From assembly GCA_964350435.1 (NCBI GenBank), contig CAYGJS010000012.1, positions 1 to 57,745 of the forward strand: a stretch of DNA of 57,745 nt. The letters are read 5' to 3'. Positions within the stretch are counted from its first letter, which is position 1. Every line of letters begins with the position of its first letter. The notes under the pieces are model-generated. The model had not been told where the DNA came from, searched no databases, and saw only the letters and a list, made by a program, of their open reading frames with translations. The DNA is from TMED27 sp964350435. GTDB taxonomy: Bacteria; Pseudomonadota; Alphaproteobacteria; Micavibrionales; Micavibrionaceae. The position numbers were made by a program, and so were the translations under genes. Shown one piece after another: positions 35,636 to 45,300 of this stretch.

Positions 35636-35653
35636 TTGGCATGAGAATTGCAA
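35636..35653 (+). promoter_or_regulatory. Sigma-54-type promoter of the flagellin-like gene
   Basis: The sequence ttggcatgagaattgcaa has GG (35638-35639) and GC (35650-35651) separated by exactly 10 bases, matching the TTGGCACG-N4-TTGCA pattern with one mismatch. It lies 36 bases before the GTG start. Sigma-54 promoters drive late flagellar genes, including flagellins, in Caulobacter. Confidence 0.72.
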
Positions 35654-35688
35654 TTTTGCCCTATAGCGCAATTTCATAGGGAGAATTT

Positions 35689-37251
35689 GTGAGTGATATC
35701 GTTGTAACATCCGCACTGAGAGCCAGTTTAAGCTCATTGCAGCAAATCCAGCGCGGAATTGCCAATACCTCTTTGCGCCTTGCAACAGGCAAAAAAGTCA
35801 ATTCTGCGCTCGAGAATCCGCAAAGCTTTTTTACGTCATTGTCATTAAAAGCGCGAGCGGCTGACTATAACCGTGTTCTGGACGGGATTAACCAGAGCTT
35901 GTTTACGATCAGAGAGGGTATGGTAGGGGTTGTGGCCGCGGAGCAACTTCTCAAACAGGCACTCTCTGTCGCGAATGAGAGCCGGATATTGGCGGCGGCG
36001 GGCCTGCCTGATCCGAATGTTTATGAGAGCGGCTCACCGGATGTGGCGACCAATTTATCGACGGAAATTTTGGCGGCCAATCCCGCCGGATATTGGCGGC
36101 TGGATGAGGCCGCAGGCGTCGTCGCGGCAAATCAGGGGTCTGGCGGCGGAATTAACGGCACCTATGTGAACGGGCCGACATTGGGGCAGCCGCCACTATA
36201 TATAAATGGTGGGGGAACAAGCGCCAGTTTTAACGGGATAAATCAACGCGTCAATATTCCTGATAGCGGTTTGATCAATGTCGGTGCGCGTCCGCAAAGA
36301 ACAGTCGAGATGGTCTTTAACGCAACCACAACCGTCGGGCGGCAGGTATTGTACGAGGAGGGCGCGACGGTCAACTCGCTGGGCATTTATATTGATAACG
36401 GGCGGGTTTATGTCGAAGGGCGCGATGCGGGCGCATGGGGGCCGGTGAATATGTCCGCGCCAATCAACCCGAATGAAACATACCACATTGCCTTTGTCTT
36501 CGATCAGACAACGGACAGCTTTACCGGATATTTGAACGGCGTACAGATCTCGCCTTCGGCGTCTGTGGCCAATCAGGTTTTCCCCTCGCATACGGGCAAT
36601 GTTTATATCGGGGCGACAGGCGACGGGATGTGGTTTCATGACGGAGCGTTTGGAGGGAACGGTTTTTATTTCAATGGGCGGATATCGGATGTGGCACTTT
36701 ACAATACAGCACTGACGCAGGCAGAACTTGTCAATCACTATGACCAGCTTAACCTGACAGGAGGGCTGGAGTTTCGAAATTCTTTGTTTGAGCGTGTGCT
36801 GGCGGAACTGGACAGCATTGTCAAAGATGCCGAGTACGGCAATATCAATCTGCTTGGTGAGGAAAACTTGCTTACAGTGTTGAACGAAGACTATTCCCAC
36901 ACGCTCACGACCCGCGGGCGGGATTTAACAGCCGAAGGGCTGGGCATTAAATTTTTTGATTTTACCAGTGAGGGAGAAATATTGCAGATTATGCAAAGCG
37001 TGGACGATGCGCTTTTCGGGGTGCGCGATTTTGCGCGGGATCTTTCGACGGATTTGAATATTCTGGTTAACCGCCGTGATTTTTCCGAACTCACTATCGC
37101 CAGCCATAAGGCTGGATCAGATGATCTCACCCTGGCAGATCTGAATGAGGAGGGCGCGAATTTACTGGCTCTGCAGACGCAACAGGAACTTGCAACAAAC
37201 ACATTATCTCTGGCCGAGAAATCGCAGGCCGAAGTGCTTCGGCTGTTTTAG
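35689..37251 (+). CDS. Flagellin-like protein with an inserted LamG domain
   Basis: A 520-residue flagellin family protein. Residues 1-105 are the N-terminal D0 and first D1 helix (TSALRASLSSLQQIQRGIAN; INQSLFTIREGMVGVVAAEQ). Residues about 125-355 are a LamG/concanavalin-like domain (AANPAGYWRLDEAAG; TYHIAFVFDQTTDSFTGYLN; NGRISDVALYNTALTQAEL). The flagellin resumes at FRNSLFERVLAELDSIVKDA and YGNINLLGEENLL, and ends with the D0 helix (ATNTLSLAEKSQAEVLRLF). The start is GTG after a GGGAGA site. The insert sits between the two N-terminal D1 helices, not in the usual D2/D3 position. It probably displays a sugar-binding module on the filament. Confidence 0.85.
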   Translation: MSDIVVTSALRASLSSLQQIQRGIANTSLRLATGKKVNSALENPQSFFTSLSLKARAADYNRVLDGINQSLFTIREGMVGVVAAEQLLKQALSVANESRILAAAGLPDPNVYESGSPDVATNLSTEILAANPAGYWRLDEAAGVVAANQGSGGGINGTYVNGPTLGQPPLYINGGGTSASFNGINQRVNIPDSGLINVGARPQRTVEMVFNATTTVGRQVLYEEGATVNSLGIYIDNGRVYVEGRDAGAWGPVNMSAPINPNETYHIAFVFDQTTDSFTGYLNGVQISPSASVANQVFPSHTGNVYIGATGDGMWFHDGAFGGNGFYFNGRISDVALYNTALTQAELVNHYDQLNLTGGLEFRNSLFERVLAELDSIVKDAEYGNINLLGEENLLTVLNEDYSHTLTTRGRDLTAEGLGIKFFDFTSEGEILQIMQSVDDALFGVRDFARDLSTDLNILVNRRDFSELTIASHKAGSDDLTLADLNEEGANLLALQTQQELATNTLSLAEKSQAEVLRLF

Positions 37252-37338
37252 GCCGATCATAATCTTTTGATTTTTTTCGCTTTCGGCGTTATAACCAAGG
37301 CGTTTCAATGTTTTAGCCAAAAACCTAAGGGGGCAGGC

Positions 37339-37881
37339 GTGTTTTGTAAACATACGCGTGAAGATTTTAAAGCGTGCGGGCTTGGGGATATAGGTTTACG
37401 AAGCTTTGTCCAGGCTATGCTTTTATATCCTGCTTTCTCCAAAGTCTGGTTTTGGCGATGTTCGGTAAATTTATTCCCTAAAGGTCGGATTGCACGACTC
37501 CTTGCTCGATATATTCGTGCGCGGGGTATACGCGGCGGATGCGATCTGTCCCCGCTTGCGAAAATGGGCGCGCGGGTGAAGTTACCGCATCCTTTGGGCG
37601 TGGTGATCGGCGAGGGCGTGGTGATCGGCGATGATGTCACGATTTATCAGAATGTGACAATCGGCCAGCGCGGCGCCCCTGATGAAATGCCGCAGATTGG
37701 TGACGGCGTGGTGATTTACGCAGGGGCCTGCGTACTTGGCGGTGTGAAAATCGGCAAGGGCGCGGTGATTGGCGCGAACGCGGTTGTGACCAAAGATGTG
37801 GCAGCGGGCGATGTTGTGGCAGGTCTGCCGGCCCAATCAATCAAGACCAAGGCGGTTAAGCCCAAAAAAATCGCAGGTTAG
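37339..37881 (+). CDS. Hexapeptide-repeat acetyltransferase (serine O-acetyltransferase-like)
   Basis: A 180-residue left-handed beta-helix acyltransferase. Hexapeptide runs include LPHPLGVVIGEGVVIGDDVT, IYQNVTIGQRGAPDEMPQIG and GVKIGKGAVIGANAVVTKDV, ending AGLPAQSIK. It resembles CysE-like transferases found in polysaccharide clusters, and the flippase next door supports a role in surface glycan acetylation. The GTG at 37339 has an AAGGGGG site 5 bases upstream; an upstream TTG (37267) has none. Confidence 0.8.
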   Translation: MFCKHTREDFKACGLGDIGLRSFVQAMLLYPAFSKVWFWRCSVNLFPKGRIARLLARYIRARGIRGGCDLSPLAKMGARVKLPHPLGVVIGEGVVIGDDVTIYQNVTIGQRGAPDEMPQIGDGVVIYAGACVLGGVKIGKGAVIGANAVVTKDVAAGDVVAGLPAQSIKTKAVKPKKIAG

Positions 37882-37887
37882 AGCGCG

Positions 37888-39342
37888 ATGCTGATTAAGA
37901 ACAGTTTGATCTTTGCTGGAACAACCCTTGTTAAAGGCGTGTGTGCGTTTTTGGTGATTGCGGCGTTTACGCGGCTGCTCAGCCCTGCGGAATATGGGCA
38001 ATATATTATCCTTTTTTCCGTGATGATCTTCGTGGATGCGTTTGCGTTTCAATCGGTACGGCATTGCGTGATCCGCCACGTGACGAGTGATCGCCGCGAT
38101 AGCGATGAAGGCTACATGAAGAGCGTGATGCAGGTTTATGCTGCGCTGGGGGCGGTCTGCATTTCGGTGCCGGTGATTTTAAGCGCGTTTGGGCTGACGG
38201 CGTTTACTGATAATGCTTTGCTGTTTGCGCTTTTGGGGGTGTTGATTCTGGCCGAAGCCTTGTCGCGGCTCATCATTGATATGGGGCGAATTCGCAATAA
38301 TTATGACGTGTTTGTGGTCGTCAATATAGCCAAGCCATTGTTATCGCTGGCCATTGGCGCAGGGCTGATTGTTATGGGGCAGGGCGTTGCCGGCGCTATA
38401 TACGGGATGTTGATCGGAACCGTCCTTTCGATAGTTTATGGTTTGGCGCGCTCGACAGATGTGCGTTTACCCTCATTCCGTACGCTGGATCGGGATGTTT
38501 TGATGGGGATGGCGGCGTTTGGATTGCCTTTGGTGGTGACGTTTTTTATTCAATCGGGGATGGATCTGAGCAACCGGTTTTTGCTGCAGGGCTTGATCGG
38601 GGATGAAATTGTCGGGCTTTATTCCGCCGCGCAGGATGTACCGAGCAAACTCTTGAATCTGGTTATATTGGGGGTGCATATTGCGGCCTATCCGCTGGCG
38701 GTGAAGGCACTGGAAGATGGCGGGGTCGAAGCGTGCCGAAAGCAGCTTGAGAAGAATTTTTTATTACTGATGGGGGTTTCTTTGCCCTCCGTGGTCGGTA
38801 TGGTCGTGCTGACCCCTTATATGGCCAATATTTTTGTAGGAGAGGCGTTCCGCCCGTTTATGCTGCAATATTTCGGAGTTTTTGTGGTGCTCGCATTTGT
38901 AAATGCGATTGTGCAGTATTATCTGCTTTTGGCGTTCAACCTTTCCAAAACCAATAAGAAGCTGATCATGCCGTTCCTGCTGTCTTTTCTGGTGATGGTG
39001 GGTGTTGGGCTCTTGCTGATTCCGGCATATCAGGCCGATGGTGCAATTTGGGCGGCGATTTGTGGATACGGGGTTTTATTTGTTTCTGCATTCTTGGCGG
39101 GGCGGCGGGTTTTTGCCTTGCCCTTTCCTGTGAAGGATACATTAAAAATTCTGGCCGCAACGGCGATAATGGCGGCAGCCGTACATTTTATCGGTTCATA
39201 TGACGTGGCAGGACACAATCTAGCCTTCTTGGCTCTGGCCGTAACCATCGGTGGTTTAGTCTATGCCGCGTGCATCGCCGCAATGGATGTTGCTGAAATC
39301 CGCTCTCAGGCGATACGCTTATGGATAAAAACACGTGCGTAA
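37888..39342 (+). CDS. Polysaccharide/oligosaccharide flippase (Wzx-like, MATE/MVF superfamily)
   Basis: A 484-residue inner-membrane protein with 12-14 helices. The N-terminus has the family signature (SLIFAGTTLVKGVCAFLVIA, then FTRLLSPAEYGQY), and a conserved middle region is GLYSAAQDVPSKLLNLVILG. It flips lipid-linked glycans to the periplasm for capsule, O-antigen or flagellin glycosylation. It starts 6 bases after the acetyltransferase. No polymerase or glycosyltransferase is nearby, so the glycan is unknown. Confidence 0.88.
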   Translation: MLIKNSLIFAGTTLVKGVCAFLVIAAFTRLLSPAEYGQYIILFSVMIFVDAFAFQSVRHCVIRHVTSDRRDSDEGYMKSVMQVYAALGAVCISVPVILSAFGLTAFTDNALLFALLGVLILAEALSRLIIDMGRIRNNYDVFVVVNIAKPLLSLAIGAGLIVMGQGVAGAIYGMLIGTVLSIVYGLARSTDVRLPSFRTLDRDVLMGMAAFGLPLVVTFFIQSGMDLSNRFLLQGLIGDEIVGLYSAAQDVPSKLLNLVILGVHIAAYPLAVKALEDGGVEACRKQLEKNFLLLMGVSLPSVVGMVVLTPYMANIFVGEAFRPFMLQYFGVFVVLAFVNAIVQYYLLLAFNLSKTNKKLIMPFLLSFLVMVGVGLLLIPAYQADGAIWAAICGYGVLFVSAFLAGRRVFALPFPVKDTLKILAATAIMAAAVHFIGSYDVAGHNLAFLALAVTIGGLVYAACIAAMDVAEIRSQAIRLWIKTRA

Positions 39343-39352
39343 GTTTTAAGAA

Positions 39353-42300
39353 TTACTCCGAAGCTTTGTCTAATAACGCTGTCTTCAACAATTCTTGTCT
39401 CTGAATCTGATAGGTTAAAACATCTTCAAACTGATCCTCTATAGAAAGACGTTTGATGATTGAGCGTTCAACCTCTTCAGAAGGTGTATTATCAAGACGG
39501 TCTGAGGAGTTCTCAGAAATGTCCTTGCCGTCAATATAATCTTGAATAGTTTCAATCTTAGTAAAGAAGTCTAAGGCATCCTGAAGCGATGAAATCTCAT
39601 GTGGTGTGCCAGTATTTTTTTCATTTAAAGCGGCTATATTGGGTTGTTGCAGCCCCCCATCATCAGCGTCAGACTCGAAAATACCTTGCTCTTTTTGGCG
39701 TTCGTTTGTGTCTGCAAAGCGTGATAATGTATAATCTGCACGAGTGCTTTCAGGTTCAATAAAACCTCGTGAACCGATGGATAAGGCTCCAAAAACACGT
39801 TGCCCGCCGCTATTTTGGCTTTTAACAATATCTGACAAGTAAGAGCGGATGATAAACTCTGATCTTTCTGAAGTCTCTGCCAATTCAACAGGCTCGGTAT
39901 TGATCCCCGACGGCCCAGAATCTTCTGTGTCGGCTTCATTCGTAGGCACAAAGTTTTGTTCGTTGATATCGGTAATATTGATCGTAATCATCTGGTCGAA
40001 AATTCCGCCATTGCCATCATCTGTTCTAATCATCACCGTTTCGCTTTGCAGTGTTTCAAAGTCGAGACTGGAGGACAACATCAAAGCATTGCCGACGATT
40101 GAGAACAAAGCATTTGGGTTGCTCATCAATGTATAGGTGAAGCTGTCTCCGGGCAGGTCGACATCCATTGTGGTCAGTGTGGCCACGTTTGAGCCAACAG
40201 ACATATCTTCGGCAACAGAATAGCTGCTGAGCATGACTCCTGTCGGTGCGTCATTGACGGGGGTTACATTCAAAGTGAACATACCATTGGCTGGCAGGGC
40301 GCCATCGTCCCCATTATCTGCTACAGATAATGAAATTTGCGCCGTAGAGGCCTCTCCCCCATGGTGAATATAATCCACAAGGCCATTATCGATATCGGCT
40401 TGCGTAAATGTGGAAATCACAACGCCAGGGTTTGTATTCAGCTCCAAATGACCATGTTCAATGCTTTGAACTGTCCAGTTCAGATCACCCGCCACATCAT
40501 CGCTGTCGGTGGCTTCCAGCATCGCGCTGGTTATGGTTATATTGGCATCTTCAATTACTGTCCCGCCCAGATTTGTTGTAATGACGGGGGCGTCGTTCAC
40601 ATCGGCGACTGTCATATTGAAAGTGGCCGTGTCGGTTAATGCGCCATCAGATACAGACACATCAAATCGCGCTGTGATTGTGCTTGTACCGTCGTGACGG
40701 AAAACAACCACCCCATTGTCGATATCGGCTTGGGTAAATGTGTTTTGGACATTCCCGCCGACTTCGATTTGTCCGTTCAAGTAATTAGACGCGGTATAGG
40801 TCAACGCTGCGGAGCCGTTGTCGATATCAGTGCTACTCAACATCACATTGGTAATGATAACAGTGCTTCCTTCTTCAACGTTTGCTCCTGTATTTGTAGC
40901 TATAACAGGCGCGTCATTGACGGCTGTGACGGTCACGGTGATCGTCTGGGTCTGGTCGCCCGTGCCGTCATTCACCGTATAGGTGAAGCTGTCGGCGCCA
41001 TTATAGTTCGCATCCGGCGTATAGGTCACCACGCCGGTCGCCGTGTTCAGAACAGCTGTGCCGTTGCCCGGAACAGACAGTGTGACATGGCTGGTATAAT
41101 CTATGCCTTCCGCGTCCGTAATCAGCGTGTTCAGATCGATCGTCTGGCTCCCATCCTCGGCCACAGTCAGAGACCCGCCAGCCGTACTCGGCGCATCATT
41201 CACAGGGCTCACTGTAATCGAGAAGGTGTTGCCTGTGAGGTCCGTATTGCCATCGCTCACGCTAAAGGCGAAGCTGTCAGACACCGTCTCTGAGCCATCA
41301 TGGATATAGCGCACCTGACCCGCATCGAGCTGGCTCTGCGTGAAGGTCTGACCATTCGTTAAGGCCGGGCCGCCATTGACTGTAATCGTTCCATTGGCCG
41401 GAACCGTGCCCACCGTATAGACAAGGCTGCCATCGGCTGTATCCACATCGCTTGTATCCAGCATGCCGCTGGTCAGAACCGTGGTCGAGCCTTCATTCAC
41501 GGTGACGCCATTATTGGTGAGGGTCGGCGCATCATCCACAGCCGTGACGGTCACATTCACCGTGCGGGTCAGAGGGCCTGTCCCGTCATCAATCGTATAG
41601 GTAAAGCTCGCCGCGCCGTTATAGTTCGCAGCCGGTGTAAAGGTCGCGATGCCGGTTGTATTATCATAGGCCACGCTTCCATTGCTTGCCCCGCCGACCG
41701 TGATATGCGCCGGATTAACCGCCCCGTCAACATCGGTAATCAGGCTGGTCAGGTTCATCGTGCCGGCTGTATCTTCAGCCGTGGTCAGAGAGCCATTGGT
41801 CGGCACAGGCGCGTCATTGACGGCTGTGACGGTCACGGTGATCGTCTGGGTCTGGTCGCNNNNNNNNNNNNNNNNNNNNNNNNNNNNNNNNNNNNNNNNN
41901 NNNNNNNNNNNNNNNNNNNNNNNNNNNNNNNNNNNNNNNNNNNNNNNNNNNNNNNNNNNCATCCTCGGCCACAGTCAGAGACCCGCCAGCCGTACTCGGC
42001 GCATCATTCACAGGCGTTACCGTGATGCTAAAGGTATCTGTTATGGCTGTGACACTGTCTTCAAGTCCGTCGGCGAGGCTGTAGGCGAAGGAGGCGGCAA
42101 TGGTTTCAGAACCGTCATGGACGAAGTCAATCAAATTGCCGTCAATATCGGCCTGGGTAAATGTATCATTCACATTCAGGGCAACACCGTTGCGGTAGAC
42201 CTGGCCGTTTGTTTGGGCGGTGATTGTGTAAGTCAAGCCGGCGGCCGTATCGTCGATATCTGTATAATTCAACATGCCCGTTGTAATATCCAGCGTCGCG

Positions 42301-45300
42301 CCTTCATTCATGGCGCCGCCCGTATTGTTGGCCACAACGGGGGCTTCATTGACAGGCGTAATGGTGACGGCAAAGGCCTGCGTCACTGGCACTGTACTGT
42401 CTGCCCCGCTATCTTCAACTGTGACATTGAAGCCTTGGGTGAAATTCTCTGAGCCGTCATGGACGATTTGAACGAGGCCGTTATCCAGATCGGCTTGGGT
42501 GAATGTGGTGATCGGCACGCCTGCATTGTTTGAAAGCTGAACATAGATATTGGCCGTGACGGTGTCGATTGTCCATGTCAGGTCTGTGCCGAAATCATCG
42601 GGGTCAAATGCGTCTAGTTCAGAAAGCTGGATCGTGTGGGTGGAGCCTTCATCCATCGTGACACCCGCATTGGTCGCAATCACGACCTGGTCGTTGATAT
42701 TGTTTACGGTGATATTTACGGTCGCGGTATCGCTTGTGGCACCATTTTCGCCATTATCAGCCAGCTCCACATCGAATGAAGCGGGGTCAAGCCCTGTTGT
42801 CGTGTGGCGGAAGACGATTTGTCCCGCATCGAGCTGGGCTTGAGTGAATGAAGAAATTGCGACATTGGGGTTTGACAGCAGCTCAACCTGACCGTCCACT
42901 TCGTTGGAGACTGTCCATGTCAGCCCTGCACCGGCATCGTCCGGGTCTGTTGAATCGAGAATTGTCGATCTGATGATTGTAAAGCCGCTTTCATCCACGG
43001 TTGTGCCGAGGTTGCGGGAAATGACGGGCGAGTCATTGACCGGTGTACGGTTAATTGTAAATGTTGCGGTGTCGGTGCCCGGCGTGTCTTCGCCGCCATC
43101 GGCCAATTCAACGGTAAAGCGACCTGTGCCTTCACCGCCATCATGGTTAAAGACCACCTGTCCGGCGTCGAGCTGCGTTTGTGTGAATGAGATAATCGGC
43201 ACGCCGGGATTGGTGGACAGCTCGACTGTACCATTCTCGATGTTAGAGAGAGTATAGGTTAGGCCAGCGGCGTTGTCGTCCGGGTCTGTGCCAGAGAGCA
43301 TGGTGTTGTTGATTGTTACCGCGCCGCCTTCAATCACGGTTGCGCCGGTATTGACTGTAATTGTCGGGCCTTCATTGACGGGGGTGACTGTGAAGTCAAT
43401 TGTACCGGTGAGAGGGGCGGCTGCGCCGTCAGAGAGAGAATAATCGAATGAACCGGTCAGTGTTTCAGTGTCGTCATGCACGAAGGTTATGCGGCCGCTA
43501 TCGATGTCCTCTTGGGTGAATGTTTGACCGTTTGCCAATGCGCCGTTTACGCTATGATGCACTTGTCCGTTTGTTTGATTGGAAACAGTGTAGGTTAATT
43601 GGGCTGCCGTATTGTCAATATCCGTGTGGCTCAGCATTGCGGTTGTGACGTTTGCGGTTCCGCCTTCGGCGAGCGTCCCATCAACGTCATTCACAAGTAT
43701 GGGCGCATCATTGACGGGCGTGACATTGATATCGAAAGTTTGCGCTGTTAGAGGCGAGCCACCATCGGTGACATCAAAGACAAAGCTGTCTGCAGTTGTT
43801 TCCGTGCCATCATGCACATAGACAACGCGGTTGTTTTTAATATCAGCCAGCGTGAAGGATGTAATCGCCTGGCCCGATGTTGTGGTCAGTTCAAGCTGGC
43901 CATTAACCGGATCTGTGGTCACGGTGAATACAATATCTGCATCGGCGCTGTCGCCATCGGTCACATTCAAATCAGCGGTTGTGAGTATTGTGGTCGCGCC
44001 TTCGGGGGCATCCAGCGTGTCATTTGTCGATAGGGTGAAGCTCTCATTGAATTTGAACGTCATCACGCGCTCATCGAACGCTGTGGGGTCGCTATTATCT
44101 TCAACGCGAATTGTCAGATTGTAAGTGTCGGTTGTGTTGGTGTCTATGTTGCTGGCATTTGCGATTGTGACTTCGCCGGTCGTGCCATTGATTGTGAAGA
44201 TATTATCGGTATCGCCCGCGGCTATTGAGTATGTAAATGCATCGCCTTCCGCATCCGCGCCGAGAACAAAGCCGAAGGAGTCACCGTCATTGATATCTGC
44301 ACCACCGGCCAGATTATAATCGAGAAAATATTCGCTGTTATTGATAACTTCGGAGCCTTCCCATTCCACAACAGTGCGGCGGTTGGCTGTGCCAAAATCA
44401 TCATACCACCAGCTATTGCGGTTGAGCATGGCGTAATCCGGGCCGCCTGAAACACCCTCAACTTCAGCGCCTATATTCCGGTACTGTTCAAACTGGCCAT
44501 TTGCGCTATTACCGTCTATGCTATGAAGAGTTCCTTCTTCCGGGCCGGTGACCCACACCCAGTTGCCTTCGGTGTCCACATCGGTCGCGCCGATATAGGC
44601 CCAGTCCCAGATCATACGCTCAACGAATGTATTTTCACCAGCCGAGGTGATGGTCACCATGTGGCCGTTCACGCCGTTTAACGTCTGGCCTTGTGCATAG
44701 GTCAAACGGTTTGCAAAATTACCAAAGGAGCTATGATCGTAATCATAAAAATTGCCGGTTCCATCATAGTAAGACACATGCGGATTGAGTGCCTCAATGA
44801 CTGCGCCTGAATCAAGGGTGGGGCCTTCATTCACATCGGTAATATTGATTGTAATATCATCAAAACCTTCCAGTGCCACGGTCGCATCATCGCCAGCATA
44901 GGCGCGGAATGTATAGGTCGATTGGCGTTCATAATCCAGATGGGTGTTGTCCCAAATGCGGATCTCGCCCGTATTGCCGACATCATACAAACGGAAGATA
45001 TTGTCAACATTATCCAGACTATCGACATGACGCCAGACGATGTTATTGCCTTCCGCATCGGTGGCCGTCAGCGTTGCGACAACTGTGCCGTTGGCGGCGT
45101 CTTCAGCCACCGTAACGACGCCCGGATTATTAATGACCGGCGCAGTGTTTGTGACCTCAATCGCATCGCGGATATCGAGCGTGATCGTCTGTGTGGCGGT
45201 CAAACTTCCTGTGCCGTTATCCTGCGCCTGCACGATGAGCGTGTAGGAGGTTGTGCCGGACTCATAATTAAGGGCAGATGCATCCGCGATTGAGATGGCA

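Noticed and set aside
40694..41293. Plus-strand frames within the giant adhesin gene
   Set aside because: They are antisense shadows of repetitive cadherin-like modules and recur with the repeats.
39353..41962. Treating the two halves of the giant gene as two separate genes
   Set aside because: The split coincides with the N run. Sizing the gap from the identical module restores one frame.
40905..42014. Repeats considered as a CRISPR array
   Set aside because: Repeats are long, in frame and code for cadherin-like domains; there are no short direct repeats with unique spacers.
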